Source: Microvelia longipes
Lineage: Eukaryota > Arthropoda > Insecta > Hemiptera > Veliidae
Length of the DNA: 64,000 bases
Direction of reading: 5' to 3'
NCBI GenBank assembly: GCA_018340805.1
Contig: JACMZG010001913.1
Span: forward strand, 19,065,465-19,129,464
Positions 22,590 to 34,179 of the stretch are shown here, piece by piece; position 1 is the first letter of the stretch; each line of letters opens with the position of its first letter. The position numbers and the translations under genes are program-made. The notes under the pieces are model-generated. The model was not told the DNA's origin. It saw nothing but the letters and a program-made list of their open reading frames with translations, and made no database searches.

Positions 22590-25500
22590 CTAAAAACAAA
22601 AGAAATGAAATGATTTTTATATGGAAAAGCATCAAAAGTTATAGTTGGCACACGAATGATCAAAACACAAAACAAAATTAAAAAATTGTGTTAAAACACA
22701 ATTAACACATAGCCTAACCATATCTATATTATTAATATAGATCTAATCTACATTATATCCAAAAGTTTTCAATATCCGACTCCATATTTGAATCCAAATA
22801 ACGGTAGGATTACCAACACAGACAAAAATTTTCCTTGTTTCTAACTTGGCAACACTGAATGGTCTTTCATTCGTGTAAAATAAAATCACGTTGTTGGGCC
22901 CTTTTCACTAACTCTCTTACATAGAAGATAGTATTCTACCTTATTAGTAATAGTGCAGTCATTTTGTGTTTAAACCACATAAGAGCCGTGGCTTAACTAT
23001 AAGTTTCTTTAGCTTTCAGTAGAAACAACGCGTGCCCCACTGCCAGACAAAATTTTCCTGTTCTTGAAGCCATAAGGAAGAACAATGTATATATTTTAAT
23101 ATAAGCTACTATTGAGAGTCCAAAATTTTGCCTAAACCCAGGTTCATTTAGGGTTAGGAATCTTTTACAAGTACCTGACATTGCACAGGCTCGGAACCAC
23201 CACCTCAACGTCCTTTTCGAAGGACGGCACATGAAAGGATTTTCATCCCTCACATGAAAATCTTAGAGGCTCTTACCGGGGTTGAACCCGGACTGTCTGG
23301 GCGGCAGGCCCACCTGCAGTGGGACCTCCTGGTTCCCTCCATGAATTATTGGATGAAACCAATTAGAGCCCAGAGATCTCCCATAATTCGTGCCTCAAAA
23401 ACTAACAGATACATTATTACAGTGGTATAAAAATACGGGTATAGAAACAGTGTTAAGACTCCCGCCCTTCACACAGCCCTGAGCAACGTTAAGTTCCCCC
23501 AAAAATCTGCAATGCAGCGCCACATAGCCTTCAATTATTCCAATTTTCAACAGCCTTAACAACCTGTTTAAGCGGCTTTTTTATAACTTGGTTTATGTAA
23601 GTGCAATATTGGCATCCATGTACTTAATATTACGCCTTTAAACTTTATAATATGCAACACAATATTTATTCCCTTTCGCTGTAAAATATTAACCAAATTT
23701 ACTTTAATATTTTATATATAAAATTTATATAGAAGAGAAAATGATAAAAATGGTGCTAATCTTTGAAGACTGTTGCTTAGCAACCGATATAAATCAACAA
23801 AGCAGGATGACAGAACAAGTGGAGCCAACTTGCGGCATAGTACTGATTGAAAGGGGAAAAATCATCTCACCCATAGGGAAAAGGGTAGGAGTTGGAACAC
23901 TGTCTCTACACCGACCCTTCAATTTTATATCACTTGGATATATCATACCCATATTATGCACTACTGTGCCCAATCCCAATATGAAGCATTGTGGACATTT
24001 TACTATCAGTTCAAGCTCATATTTGAAATTTTGTCAAAATTAAAAAAAATAGCTTTTTGAGATATTAGCATTTTTATTTTAAATTTGCACATAATTAAAA
24101 CTTGTAATTAATTATCCAATAGTATGTAGAATCTATTTGAAAGGGTCAAGTTTTAAGCTTTCAGGTCAAGTTTTAAGCTTTCAAACGCCACCAAAATAAA
24201 AATTTTACCCTTAGATTTAGATTAGAACCTTATTTTAGATACAGCCATTTCCGTAGTACAAGAAACAAAAAATCACCTTTTTGTAAAATACAGCACGTTA
24301 CTGTGGCCAAAAATTTATATTTTTTTAGCTCTTTTCATAGTGCCTGCCTGTCAACCAAATTATAGTAAAATTGGTGACTATATCAGTAATTATATAAAAA
24401 TCCAAAGAACCCCGGTAAGGGCTGAAATTTAAATACTTTTTAGTAGTTAAAAAATCCAATACACAATTTGGCTAAATCATTGTCATGCAATATATAAATA
24501 GTACATTAGTTATAGCCAAGCCTTCTCTTCTCATACTTAATCTATAGTTAAGTAATATCTGCAGTTAATTAAGTTATAAATAAACCATATCATCACTCCA
24601 TTAATCTATTGTGCATCAAGTCAAAGCTAAGCCATATCTTTAGTTCATTAATCTAATTGAAAGCTACAGTTCATTATGAATATCTTAGCCACATCATTAG
24701 TTTTTTCATCTGTGATTAAGTAATATCTATAGTTCCACCAATGGAAAAATAATGGGAGGGAGCCAATAAGGTTACTAGATGTTAAACCACGCCCACAATT
24801 TCATATTAGGCTAACCTCATTGGTTCCTCAACACTATTTACCTATGCTGTCAACTGATTTATACAACTATGTTATACTATAATCTACTATTAAGTAATAT
24901 CTATAGTTCACCAATGAATAGCTCAGCCATATCTGAAGTTTGATAATCCATGATTAAGTAATATCATCACCAATGAATAGCTCAGCCATATCTTTAGTTT
25001 GATAATCCATGATTAAGTAATATCTATAGATCACCAATGAATAGCCCGGCCATATCAATAGTTAGTAAATCTATATATTTTTAGTTTACCAATGAATAGT
25101 TCATGTCTTCAATTATCTGTGGCGATTTATGTAAAACCTACACCCAAGCAATATGTCCAATCTATCTTAAGAATAAAAAAGGGGTAAAGCAAGCATTACA
25201 GTCTATCGATTTAAAAATCGTGATGTCAGTTAAGGCACCGCCTAAACGAGCATGTGAATAAAAAAGAGCTGTTGCATGTGATAACGGAATCATTACATGC
25301 AAAATATCAAGTATACTAAAAAAATATTAGTTTTAAGAAATACTGTTTATTTATTTTTAAAGTTTACATTTATACAATAATATTAATAATAATTAAGTAT
25401 TTATTTGCTTCATGACTTTGCTAAAAACAAACTGGGAATGTTTCAAATACAACAAACAAACACGTCTTTTTTTGGTACATTAAAAGGATTTACAATGAAA

Positions 25501-28500
25501 TCTTCAGGTCTGTTAAAATCATAAATCACTATTCTAAAAGAAAGGAAAATATTAAGTTAAGAATAAAAAAATAAAAATACTATATAAGGCAAAAAATTAC
25601 TTATAGATTACATCTACTTTGTAGTTAATCTCTAGTTATCTCTTGTTACCAGTTACGCCATAAGAAAAATTAATTTAAAAAAAATAACAATAAAATATTT
25701 TTTTTAACTTATCCTTTAAAGATCTTTCTCTTAATCAAATATTTAATATCATCAAATAAATAAAATAGTAAAATAACAAACAAAAGTGTTTCATTATTTG
25801 TGAAATGAAATTTAAAAATTTTGAATTTAAAAAAATTAATTTAAAAATGGTCTCTAGACCCTGTCTTTTCTGAGAGCTGTTATTTCCTCGACACCCAGGA
25901 ACTTTATAATGATCCAAAATAACTTAATTACTTCACGACTGCTGTTTGCCATTCTTTTTCCCTTTGGGCCGGATCTACGAACATTAACATCAACAGTAAT
26001 TTTAGTATGAAGCATTGATAATTAAAGCAATTTTACAAAATTAGAGATTGCGTTCATTTGAACACACGTAAGAGCAACAGCATTTGTTCTAGAATTACTG
26101 AAAATTTAGATGGTCAATTTTTCGCAATATTGATTTTAAAGAGATGATCAAATATTTAATCGTAATTAGTTAGAATAAAAAGCATAGCTTGAATCCTAGT
26201 GTTTTAACCCCTTCCTATTTTTGAAGTCTAAACCAAACGAGACAATATTAATCATAAAACATTTGTACTAAGAGAAAGAAAAAGAGGAGTAAAACAAATA
26301 TAAAAAAGTAAATTAATTCCTTGAAGGATATTCATAATGGAGGAAGTTAAGTAAATTCAAATATAATGGAAAATTTTGAAGCAACTTTTTGTCAATGGCG
26401 AATCAAATCAATTTAAAGGACGATAAGTCGCTCTTATAATTTTAATCACCAAACAAAAAGATAAATACGTCATGAAGCAAATAAAGTTACACTTATTATT
26501 AATAATACTTTGAAATTATAAAATGCATGGCTTAATAATAACAAATAGCATAGAGAGGGAATGATGAGAACTTCTTGTAGGATCATCTATCTAGCAATTA
26601 CTTTTCAAGGATGCTTTATGAGGACTACCTGTGGATCTATTAGTTCAACTTTTATCGAATAACTTGAGTACGTTTATTTTTTTAAATTATAAAAAATCTA
26701 AGAATAATTCAACCAAGTTGAAATTTGGTACAAGTGTATTTCTTTACATAATAAATAAATATACTATGTTTTGTTCTAAAAAAGGCAAGTATAACTGCGG
26801 GTTTAGATGAATCATAAAAGTTAAGGAGCATCAAACGAGGTCAGGGCTAGTACTCTGATAGTATAGTATATATACTATCAGAGGATGAGTAAAACAAGTA
26901 CAAAGTAGAGAGGATGAGCGTAGCTAACCATTGTAGAGAGGGAATCCGAGGTAACACGTCCCCATACCTGATTTTTCTCTTTATTTCTATAACCAATACC
27001 TCACATAAGATTTTGAATGAGCACTAGTGGAGTTGTTCATAATGAAAGGAACGAAGAAAAGAGTCTCTCCCACAAAACTATAATTTATTCAAAGCACTTT
27101 TAACCTACATCCTATCATGAGGCCATCAGTGAAGAGATAATTAAAAGAAATAATTTCCTTTTTATCTTGGCACTGATGATGGCTCATGTAGGTTGAAAGC
27201 GCTTTGAATAAATTTATAGTTTTGTGGAGAGACACTTTTCTTCGTTCCTTTCAATACCTCACATTTCTTTTAATTTTAAATAGTTTCATTCTTTACAAAA
27301 AAAATATTATTACTATTAATTACTAATATTTACTAATATTATTACTATTAAATTGTGCCAAAGGACAAGCTTAGGCTTTTGTAGGCACGTAAATCATTTG
27401 CAATAAACATTTTGAATAATTGTATATATATATATTATATATGAAATAAATGAATTGAAATAATCTTAAAAATAAAATGAATTGAATTGTATTCTTGAGA
27501 TGAAAATTAGTAAGTTAGTACTCATTTGTGATTGTTTGAAATTATTTCTACGGTATGATTTTTCATATATATCATTGATCTACATAGCAGTTAATTTTTT
27601 GTATAATGAATAAACCAAAATATTAGTTTCAGCAAATTTCCAAAGGAAAACTGAGTGAATGAGATTGGTATCATGTTAGTCTATTGACAGCAAGAAGAAT
27701 ATATACCAAGAAGGACTCTAATTGGTTTATTTTGGCCTCGCCGAGAGGTATCAGCAGCCAATCACTAACATGCTAACTATAGATAACGCCATCTGGAGAT
27801 AAACAAGAGCATTAAGAATATACTGGTTTTTGATTGGTTAAACAGATTATGCAGTGAAATACATAGAGATATATAATAGAGAGGGCATAGCCTATCTCAA
27901 TGCATTGAAAAGCTTGAAACTTTTTTTTGGGGGGCTCTGTGTAACCTCATTAAAACCTCCTTCAAGAGTGAGTAAAAGTTATTATGAATCAATTGATTTC
28001 GGCTTCCCGCACATTGATTGTGTTTTTAATTGCCGTTTTAACGTTCTATTATATAAGTGATAGTAATTTTGTACTGATTATTTGGTTATATTTTTAGAGA
28101 AGGTTGTCGGGTTACTTTTGAGATGTTTCAAAATTTAACTTATGGGGCCCTTCTAGTAATAATATCTCTATAGAGAAATATACCAATCAAGATTTTTGTC
28201 ATCATATATACAATAATACCTCATTTAATACATCATTACTGATTAACCTTAATCTTTCAAAACTGATAGAAAACAATTAAGGACAACAAAAATAATCAGT
28301 TACTCACATTATTGCGCTGAGGTGAGTCTTCCAAATCATCGATATCTTCTTCATCAATATCATCATCTAGTTCATCATCATCATCGTCTTCACCAACGAG
28401 CTCACCAGTGCCAACAGTATGGTTACCGAGCAACGTGATTGGACCAGACCCTCTAACCAATCTAAACGTAAACAGGAGGCGTCGGGAATAGTAAATTAGC

Positions 28501-31109
28501 GTGGCTTGATGGTTAGATCCACCCGTCATTACCGCTACGGGAAAACTAACGTCAGATCTATAACCCATTGCTTCGACTTCCACCACGTTCACTTCTCCGG
28601 CTTTGGCATCTGGGCTTAAAACAACCTGTAACAGATAAAACCTTTAATTTCCAGTTTACTACTGGTAATATAATTAGTACAACTAATTATTACACTAATG
28701 TAATGGTAACGAGGGAAAGATGAGAACCACATGTTCAATTATCAATTATCGATTTTTATTCCTCAAAAGTGCCCTTACTTTAATACTGTTCAATTATCTA
28801 GAAACTACGTTATTAACCCCCATACTAAAGTTTATTATTTTTTGTTCCAAAGTTAGAGAGTTTAATATAACAACTTCATTAATTTCATTTTTTGATAAAA
28901 ATTATAAAACAGCAGGTAAAAATAAATAAATTATTATTTGTGAATCTTGAAATTAGAAATGTTAATTGTCTTTGTTTACATTGTGAATAATTTAGCCATC
29001 TAAGCGACTTACATTAAGTTTTTTAAAGAATTATCTTGGTTAAAAGTTTAAAACAGCCATAGTATTATTGTATATATCATTTTAAACGGTATGGAATGAG
29101 CTGTTTTAAGATTTTAGGGTTTTTAATCTATGAGTGGACAAATATCGAAGATTTTTGCATTAAAATTTTTACATTTTTAGTACTAATAATAATATTTTAT
29201 TTTAATGCAAATAAATTAAAGTTTAATTGTGATGATTGCGACATAAAGTATACCATTTTAAAGGGAATTTAATGTCCTTTAGGATAGTGTGAAAACCGAT
29301 ATTCATCTGCTAGCTTTAGTATTTTCAAGTTGTTAGATTGTTTTAGAGAAAATGAGGACAGTAAAGTATCAAATAATTCGATACATATCGTTTTGTTTCT
29401 AGAGAAGTATTGAGAATTGACCCTATGCTTACATGACATTTTTTTTTCATCCTGGTCCATAGAATCAGGATTTTTATTTTGTCCCATTAAGATTAAGTCA
29501 CCCTGTATAATGATTTAAATTGACAGAACAGAAACAGTGAGAGGCTATTATTATTTTTGTCTGTAAGGCAATAAGTATTACAATGAAAACCTGGCTCAGA
29601 TTTAAATTAATATAATCAATGATATTTTCAGACGCAAATTACCCAAAAACTAAATCATCATTGCCAGTTTATTTAACCAAAACAAAAAAATGATTACTAA
29701 TTTAAACAAGTTATCAACCGAAGAACACAAGTTATGCAAGGCCACCAACCTTTCACAGTGAAAATGATAAACTCTGTCAACAAAATGAAATTAGGGAAAA
29801 ATCCAAAACTGGGATATCACCTGAAATTTAGATATTTCAATGCCTTTTAAGTGGTTTTTACAGAGTTGTCAGTCTGTACGTGTTTGTGTGTCTGTAATCA
29901 TCGTAGCTCCCAGAGTATTTATGCTAGAGAACATAAAGTTTTGAACAAAAACCAGTCACTTGTGCTATCTGAAAAATACTACTGGCATTTAGGACAGGAT
30001 GTGATCGTTTTTAACAAGTTTAAGTATCTGACCAATGTAATAATTTACATCAATGGAGTAAAGAAATATAGTGTTACCTGTTTTACAAGTAATGTGTGCT
30101 CGCCCCTCATACCCTGAGATTCATTGGCATCTCCAGCTCCGCTCTTTACTTCGGGATCCCATACTTCATTTTTCTTCTCTTTGTCTAAAGTTAAACCTAA
30201 TAAACAACAAATAAATGAGTGATTAGTAGTTATATTAACAGCATTCAATATCCCTGGTGGTGGTCATTGGTTCCTCAACACTATTTTTCCAGGCTGCCAA
30301 CTGATGCTAACAGTGTGACATACTATAGACTGATTATAAATTTGGCAAGCAGTAAATTATATTGAAAATAAATTTAAAAATGCTTCAATTGATTATAACC
30401 AAAAAATTTAAAAGTGCTTAAAAATGTATTTGCCCATCTCTGTATCAATAATAAACACATATGTGTTTTATTATTGATTCTCATATATCGCTATGGAAGT
30501 AAATACCAAGATGAAAATTAAACACAGAGTTATTGAACGTAGAAACACCTAGTGCACCAATCTCAAAATCAATTTTAAGGATTTAGCTTTTTAAATATTT
30601 ACACAAATAACAAATATTAGTTCATAGCAAGCTCAGAATAATTTAAGATTGTAATCACTGTTTGTTCAGACGCAAATTACCCAAAACAAAACTCATCACA
30701 GCAAGCTATTGACTAACCAAGTCACTTACTCCTTAATATTAAAAGCTCATTTTTAGAAAATTTCTAAGAAAATTATACTATAAAGTAATACACTTGGTGC
30801 AATTGACCAAAATTATACTTATAATTATACTTTGGTGCAATTGAAAATTATACTATAAAGTAATACACATAATCAATTGACAATGTGGGACATTAATGTG
30901 GGGGAACCAATGAGGCTAGTCCAGGATATTAAACCAAGCCAACAATTTCATACCCGGGCAACTTCATTGGGTCCTCAATCATATTTTTTACTGATTATAA
31001 CCATGAATAAGGTCATTAGCGAGAAAGTGTTAAAGAGAGAGAGAGGGGAGGGTCGATCAAAGATAATTATTATATATAATATATATATATATATATATTA
31101 ATATATATA

Positions 31110-31148
<39 letters not shown>

Positions 31149-31161
31149 CACACACACACAC

Positions 31162-31194
<33 letters not shown>

Positions 31195-34031
31195 TATATA
31201 TAATATATATATATATATATATAATACATATATGCACATAAATACATTATATATGTATATATATATATATACACACACATACAGCTTTCCAACTTGGCAC
31301 AAAAATCTAACACAAACCTCTTAATATGATGTAAAAAATTATAATGTATTTAACCTAACTTAAGGTCATACAATTTTTGAAATTTAAAAACATGCCAAAT
31401 AAAGTTAGACCGGTTTTAAAATGCAATTTTTTAATACATGTTTCTACTGTATGGTATCGGAAGCAGGAAAGCATGGTATGGCATTGGAGCAGGACTAACT
31501 TCTAGTGACAGCAGAAGAAACTTACAGTAAAGTCCAGTTCTTCAGTGGATTAAACGTAAAGGGCATGGACTATGACTCATAAGGTGGAACACTATCTTCT
31601 AACCACCTCTAATCAAAGGGAATTAGCAAAACAGGCCCAAAAAAAGTGGCCTACTTGCTAGGTGATCTATCAACTCGCCCTGATTAACATCATTATCACT
31701 AATGTTACAAACCGTTAAGTAGTGATCATTTCAGCAGAGAACAACCCTCTTGTATACTATAAGTGTCATTGTGCATTGTACTCAGAATTTCTGTTTTTTT
31801 GTTATCACTTTTGCTGACATAATATATTTTTTAAAAAATTACAAATAGACGCATTTTTACAAATAGATAAGAATCAAGATGTCAAACTTATTTTACTAAA
31901 TAAAATGATTAAATTGGTTCCCAGTTGTATTGATTGTTGAACTATTCTTATCTTAATTTTATTTTTAAAAAATTAAAAAACTATACACAGGAATTTATGC
32001 ACAATGCACATTTTATCCCACTCAGCATAACTTATCTTTATTCTTAACAGCGACTTATATGATATCAATAATTACTGATATCTTTGCAGACTATAAAAAG
32101 TCAAAAACACTTTCTTGATCAGTTTTAAAGGTATTTTTATTAAGATAACATCAATTTACTTAGATTAATTTTAAATTCTTATGATTAATATTAAATTAAC
32201 TATGTTCTTTCACTCTTTTAAATGGCAACACTATTTTTAAACTCCAAAAAAGCTGCTGTAAGAAAAAATCATCTATAACTTAAATCTGATGTTAGCTGCA
32301 AAGGATATTTTAAAAAGCTGGGGACTTTGAACCCACCCTGTATATCAACCGAAGGGCACTTTACACATGAAAAAACATCCCCAACAATAAAACAGTGAAC
32401 TAGATGCACTGTTAATCAACAAGAAATCGGGATAAGCTTCCTGTAAATTACTGCCAGCTCACAGCCTCCCAGAGTGTCTCACTCAACGTAAGTGGCATCG
32501 TTAGGTCATATAGTTAAGGTTGGCAATTGGCAATATCAACGGTGGGAAAACGAAGGGTGATCAAAATTTGTTTAATCATAGGATTAGCATGGGAGCCGAT
32601 CGAAATTATACTTCAAAAAATAAGTACACTAAAAAAAATATTATATAATATGTAAACTAAAGTTACACTAAAAAAATAATATTCCAAAAGTTAACGGTAA
32701 TATTGAAGTGAAATAAAAGTTCGAAGAGGTTATCCGTTAAACACGATCGTCTCTAAAGGTACATACACCATATCGGGGGATCCATTTAGATTCCATCTCC
32801 CTAGTTCAAGCGTATGCGATCGGATCCCCTCCGCATGGTTCATACAGCTAATATTACCGTATTAAGAGATCGTATCCAATACGATCCGCGGATCTAGAAG
32901 CGTGTGTTGACGTACTTATTGCTAGTGTGACAACTATATTGAAACCTTCCCACACACCACACTCCAAGCCCTGCTTTCACAGGGCTAGTCTTCTTTTCTC
33001 CTCTCTCATGACCAACCACAGACCCACAAAAAGTCCTACCACCTGTCGATTCTCAGGTAAATTAGAAGAAAACCGATAAAGAAGTTCATGTGAATTAAAT
33101 ATGTGTTTATGTCCCACTTAAAGGTTTCAACGAATTAAAGGATTTACAAGAACGAACTTAACGATTGGATCCATTTCGGATTCAATATTGCATAAGAATG
33201 TAGTAATAGTGTTGCCATAAGTCTGTTGTAGTTTTATACTCATTTGGCAGAAGTATTGCATTATTTAATAGTAATTTTAAAAGTTTATTTAGACAACACT
33301 CCTATGAGGGTGCTGAGTACACTAATAGCATTCCTTCTTCGTAACAAATAAAAGATAGTCATTCAACTACATCACAGTAACGCAAGGTATTAAAATATTG
33401 GAAATTATTATCTAATCCACTGGGCCAATGGTAAAATGCAATAAACCAAATAAACACGTAACCAGATTTGGTATTAATTCAAAACTATTTGGCTGAAATT
33501 GCTAAAATGTAGATATTTACAACATAAGCTCTAAAATCGAAATTACAAGAAGAAAAAATAAGCCTACGGGGCAGATCCTCCCGGAGGGAGCAAGAAACGA
33601 ATAACTTAAAACCAAATAGGATCAAGAATAATAATTTTTTATTCCTAGAAAGCTCAAAATTAATGTGACAGTTCTGCAAAACCAAAGAGAGAAGTAGACG
33701 CCGGCGAGCGCCTGTGGAACCAAAAACATAAGCATGGCTGCCTACGATTGGGGAACGACTTGTGTGACAAAAAAATTAATTTGAATATTGATTTCTTATG
33801 ACTAAGAATAATTTTGAGGGTTTAGATAATACTTTAATAAGCATATATTGATACATACAAAAGCAATAGTAGAAAAAACGGCCTTTAAAAGTTATTGAAC
33901 CGGCTATATTGACTTGTCTTCAAAATGCATGCAATAAATACTATACACATAATAATTATTAATACAAATATTTTTGAATTAAATTAAAAAAATCAAGCTT
34001 AATATTTACCCCAGAAATAGTCTTCGGTCAT
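22518..34031 (-). CDS. Nlp: Nucleoplasmin-like histone chaperone (nucleophosmin/nucleoplasmin family)
   Basis: Nuclear pentameric chaperones of this family bind core histones and remodel chromatin. Exons on the minus strand: 34031-34010, 30196-30078, 28625-28308, and two candidate C-terminal exons, 25974-25933 (ends in stop) and 22589-22518. All have GT-AG borders with matching phases. The start MTEDYFWG followed by LTLDK, the EVNVVEVEAMGY strand, FPVAVMTGG and TFRLVRGSGPI are family hallmarks of the core domain (residues about 1-120). A highly acidic tract (about residues 126-147) and a lysine-rich tail (EEKKRKV, KNKGKKPKLDE) follow, as in histone-binding members. Exon 3 carries two opposite one-base shifts that garble about nine residues. 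The terminal-exon order is unexpected (see findings). The start is chosen because it matches the family N-terminus exactly. Drosophila-type members are about 150 residues; this model gives 166-190. Confidence 0.88.
22600..23100. other. Intronic AT-rich stretch, nothing recognised
   Basis: Lies in the intron upstream of the basic exon. I see no motif or repeat family. Confidence 0.35.
23100..23345 (-). mobile_element. tRNA-derived SINE, second family
   Basis: The minus-strand head contains TCCGGGTTCAACCCCGG, a good box B (GGTTCAANNCC type), preceded by GGTGGGCCTGCCGCCCAGAC. A non-tRNA body follows (GATTTTCATGTGAGGGATGA and on). It differs from the SINE at 2831. Edges are uncertain and no TSD was found. 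Confidence 0.5.
23346..24480. other. Intronic stretch; one unassigned 100-residue open frame
   Basis: The plus-strand frame 23741-24043 begins MIKMVLIFEDCCLATD and has unusually mixed composition, but no motif I know; the minus strand is also open. At 24140-24185 the segment GGTCAAGTTTTAAGCTTTC is tandemly duplicated. I do not call a gene. Confidence 0.35.
24480..25110. repeat. Tandem array (about 66-bp unit) with an E element inside
   Basis: Units contain GATTAAGTAATATCTATAGT, then CACCAATGAATAGCTCAGCC, then ATATCTTTAGTTTGATAATCC. The clearest copies lie at 24883-25090, with diverged units back to about 24500. Element E2 (about 24740-24880) interrupts the array. Confidence 0.75.
24740..24880. 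mobile_element. Family E short TIR element, E2
   Basis: Contains GGGAGCCAATAAGGTTAC, TAAACCACGCCCACAATTTC and inverted AACCTCATTGGTTCCTCAAC, then GCTGTCAACTGAT and a TATACTATA end. It matches E1 at 56403-56556. Confidence 0.65.
25190..25255 (+). mobile_element. Family C end fragment
   Basis: TTACAGTCTATCG, ATTTAAAAATCG and TGTCAGTTAAGGCACCGCC match the first 60 bp of family C. The rest is missing. Confidence 0.6.
25256..25932. other. AT-rich stretch, possible 3'-UTR of the nucleoplasmin-like gene
   Basis: If the stop-containing exon at 25933 is the last exon, its 3'-UTR would run into this segment. A TTTATT (minus AATAAA) occurs near 25347. No coding feature seen. Confidence 0.3.
25933..25974 (-). 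CDS. Nlp: Nucleoplasmin-like candidate terminal exon (stop-containing)
   Basis: 42 bp after acceptor AATGTTCGTAG. It encodes IRPKGKKNGKQQS and then TGA, in phase 0 with exon 3. Lysine-rich endings are usual in the family. It lies upstream of, not after, the KPKLDE exon in gene direction. Confidence 0.5.
   Translation of the reverse strand: MRPKGKKNGKQQS
25980..26805. other. Intronic stretch, nothing recognised
   Basis: AT-rich intron sequence of the nucleoplasmin-like gene. The end near 26690-26770 resembles part of element K (CAAGTTGAAATTTGGTACAA). Confidence 0.35.
26810..26965 (+). mobile_element. 5S rRNA-like (SINE3-type) fragment, copy 1
   Basis: ATCATAAAAGTTAAGGAGCA followed by AACGAGGTCAGGGCTAGTACT resembles the middle of 5S rRNA, including its internal promoter box A (AAGTTAAGCAGC). 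A GAGGATGAGTAAAACAAGT tail follows, shared with 63224-63400. Too short to be a 5S gene. Confidence 0.55.
27044..27252. mobile_element. Family D palindromic element, copy D3
   Basis: Ends AAAGGAACGAAG and CTTCGTTCCTTT. The left arm has lost part of the core. The right arm carries GGCACTGATGATGGCTCATG, AGGTTGAAAG and TTTGTGGAGAGAC. Confidence 0.8.
27253..27861. other. Intronic AT-rich stretch, nothing recognised
   Basis: Contains a duplicated TTACTAATATTATTACTATT tract near 27310-27350. No other feature. Confidence 0.3.
27862..28172 (-). mobile_element. Family F TIR element, copy F3
   Basis: Starts CATAGAGATATATAATAGAG and ends CTAGTAATAATATCTCTATA. The flanks GTGAAATA (27854-27861) and GAGAAATA (28173-28180) are an 8-bp TSD with one mismatch. 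The interior shares GTGTAACCTCATTAAAACC and GGTTACTTTTGAGATGTTTC with other F copies. Non-coding. Confidence 0.8.
28308..28625 (-). CDS. Nlp: Nucleoplasmin-like exon 3: core domain and acidic tract
   Basis: 318 bp, acceptor CTGTTACAG, donor GTGAGT, phase 0 on both sides. It holds VVLSPDAKAGEV, FPVAVMTGGSNHQATL and TFRLVRGSGPI, then the Asp/Glu tract. Between 28497 and 28470 the frame is shifted. Read one base over it gives NLLFPTPPV, the expected family segment. Confidence 0.92.
28626..30077. other. Nucleoplasmin-like intron 2
   Basis: AT-rich intron. The CAGACGCAAATTACCCAAA motif occurs near 29630. The 69-, 72- and 88-residue open frames have no recognisable motifs; the last one overlaps exon 2 on the wrong strand. 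Confidence 0.4.
30078..30196 (-). CDS. Nlp: Nucleoplasmin-like exon 2
   Basis: 119 bp between acceptor TTATTAG and donor GTAACA. It encodes LTLDKEKKNEVWDPEV and RGEHTLLVKQ, the first beta strands of the core. It ends in phase 0. Confidence 0.9.
30250..31020. mobile_element. Family E pieces E3 and E4 in nucleoplasmin-like intron 1
   Basis: E3 (about 30255-30330) has TCATTGGTTCCTCAACACTA and GTGTGACATACTATAG. E4 (about 30845-31010) has CAATTGACAATGTGGGACAT, GGAACCAATGAGGCTAGTCC and AACTTCATTGGGTCCTCAAT. The CAGACGCAAATTACCC motif lies near 30668. Confidence 0.5.
31060..31285. repeat. (TA)n/(CA)n compound microsatellite
   Basis: Long TA runs with an internal ACACACACAC block near 31148-31172. 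The 81-residue minus frame here is microsatellite translation. Confidence 0.95.
31286..32509. other. Intronic AT-rich stretch, nothing recognised
   Basis: No coding, TIR or tandem structure seen. Confidence 0.35.
32510..32594 (+). mobile_element. Family B end fragment, B3
   Basis: AAGGTTGGCAATTGGCAATA through AACGAAGGGTGATCAAAATT and GGATTAGCATGGGAGC matches positions about 970-1040 of B1. Confidence 0.6.
32595..32915 (-). mobile_element. Family H TIR element, truncated copy H1
   Basis: On the minus strand it starts GTACGTCAACACACGCTTCT, then AGATCCGCGGATCG, AACCATGCGGAGGGGATCCG and ATGGATCCCCCGATA. It is collinear with H2 (49990-50498). The distal end is missing at the junction with B3. 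Confidence 0.75.
32950..33065 (+). repeat. Repeat M1 (paired with M2 at 50690-50830)
   Basis: CACACCACACTCCAAGCCCT, GACCAACCACAGACC, CCTACCACCTG and GATTCTCAGG recur inverted at 50690-50830. In both places the repeat lies near an H element, so a larger ancient duplication is likely. Confidence 0.5.
33066..34009. other. Nucleoplasmin-like intron 1, 5' part
   Basis: AT-rich. A GC-richer spot near 33690-33720 (GACGCCGGCGAGCGCCTGTG) is not explained. The 66-residue minus frame has no recognisable motif. Confidence 0.35.
34010..34031 (-). CDS. Nlp: Nucleoplasmin-like exon 1 (MTEDYFW + 1 base)
   Basis: ATG at 34031-34029, donor GTAAAT after TGG-G. The split glycine codon joins exon 2 in phase 1. 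A T-rich tract ending CAG at 34058-34060 upstream of the ATG could be the acceptor of a 5'-UTR intron. Confidence 0.85.
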
Positions 34032-34170
34032 TGTGATATATGATGCTTGAGAAAAATCTGGATAAAATAAAAAGTTAACAGAACGATGAACCGGCTATAA
34101 TAATGGCGGACTACAAAAGAGAGCTTGGAACGGGAGTTCAACAAAAGTTGCGCGCGCATCTCACAACACA

Positions 34171-34179
34171 TTTCCCGCC
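34171..34179. promoter_or_regulatory. E2F-type site TTTCCCGCC upstream of nucleoplasmin-like ATG
   Basis: TTTCCCGCC is an exact E2F consensus, 140 bp upstream of the ATG and beside a GCGCGCGC run (34150-34157), in a short GC-richer block. E2F control would suit a histone chaperone needed in S phase. Binding is inferred. Confidence 0.5.

Noticed and set aside
23741..24043. 100-residue plus frame
   Set aside because: Composition is reasonable but both strands are open and nothing is recognised; it lies inside an intron of the nucleoplasmin-like gene. Left unassigned.
31057..31302. 81-residue minus frame
   Set aside because: TA/CA microsatellite translation.
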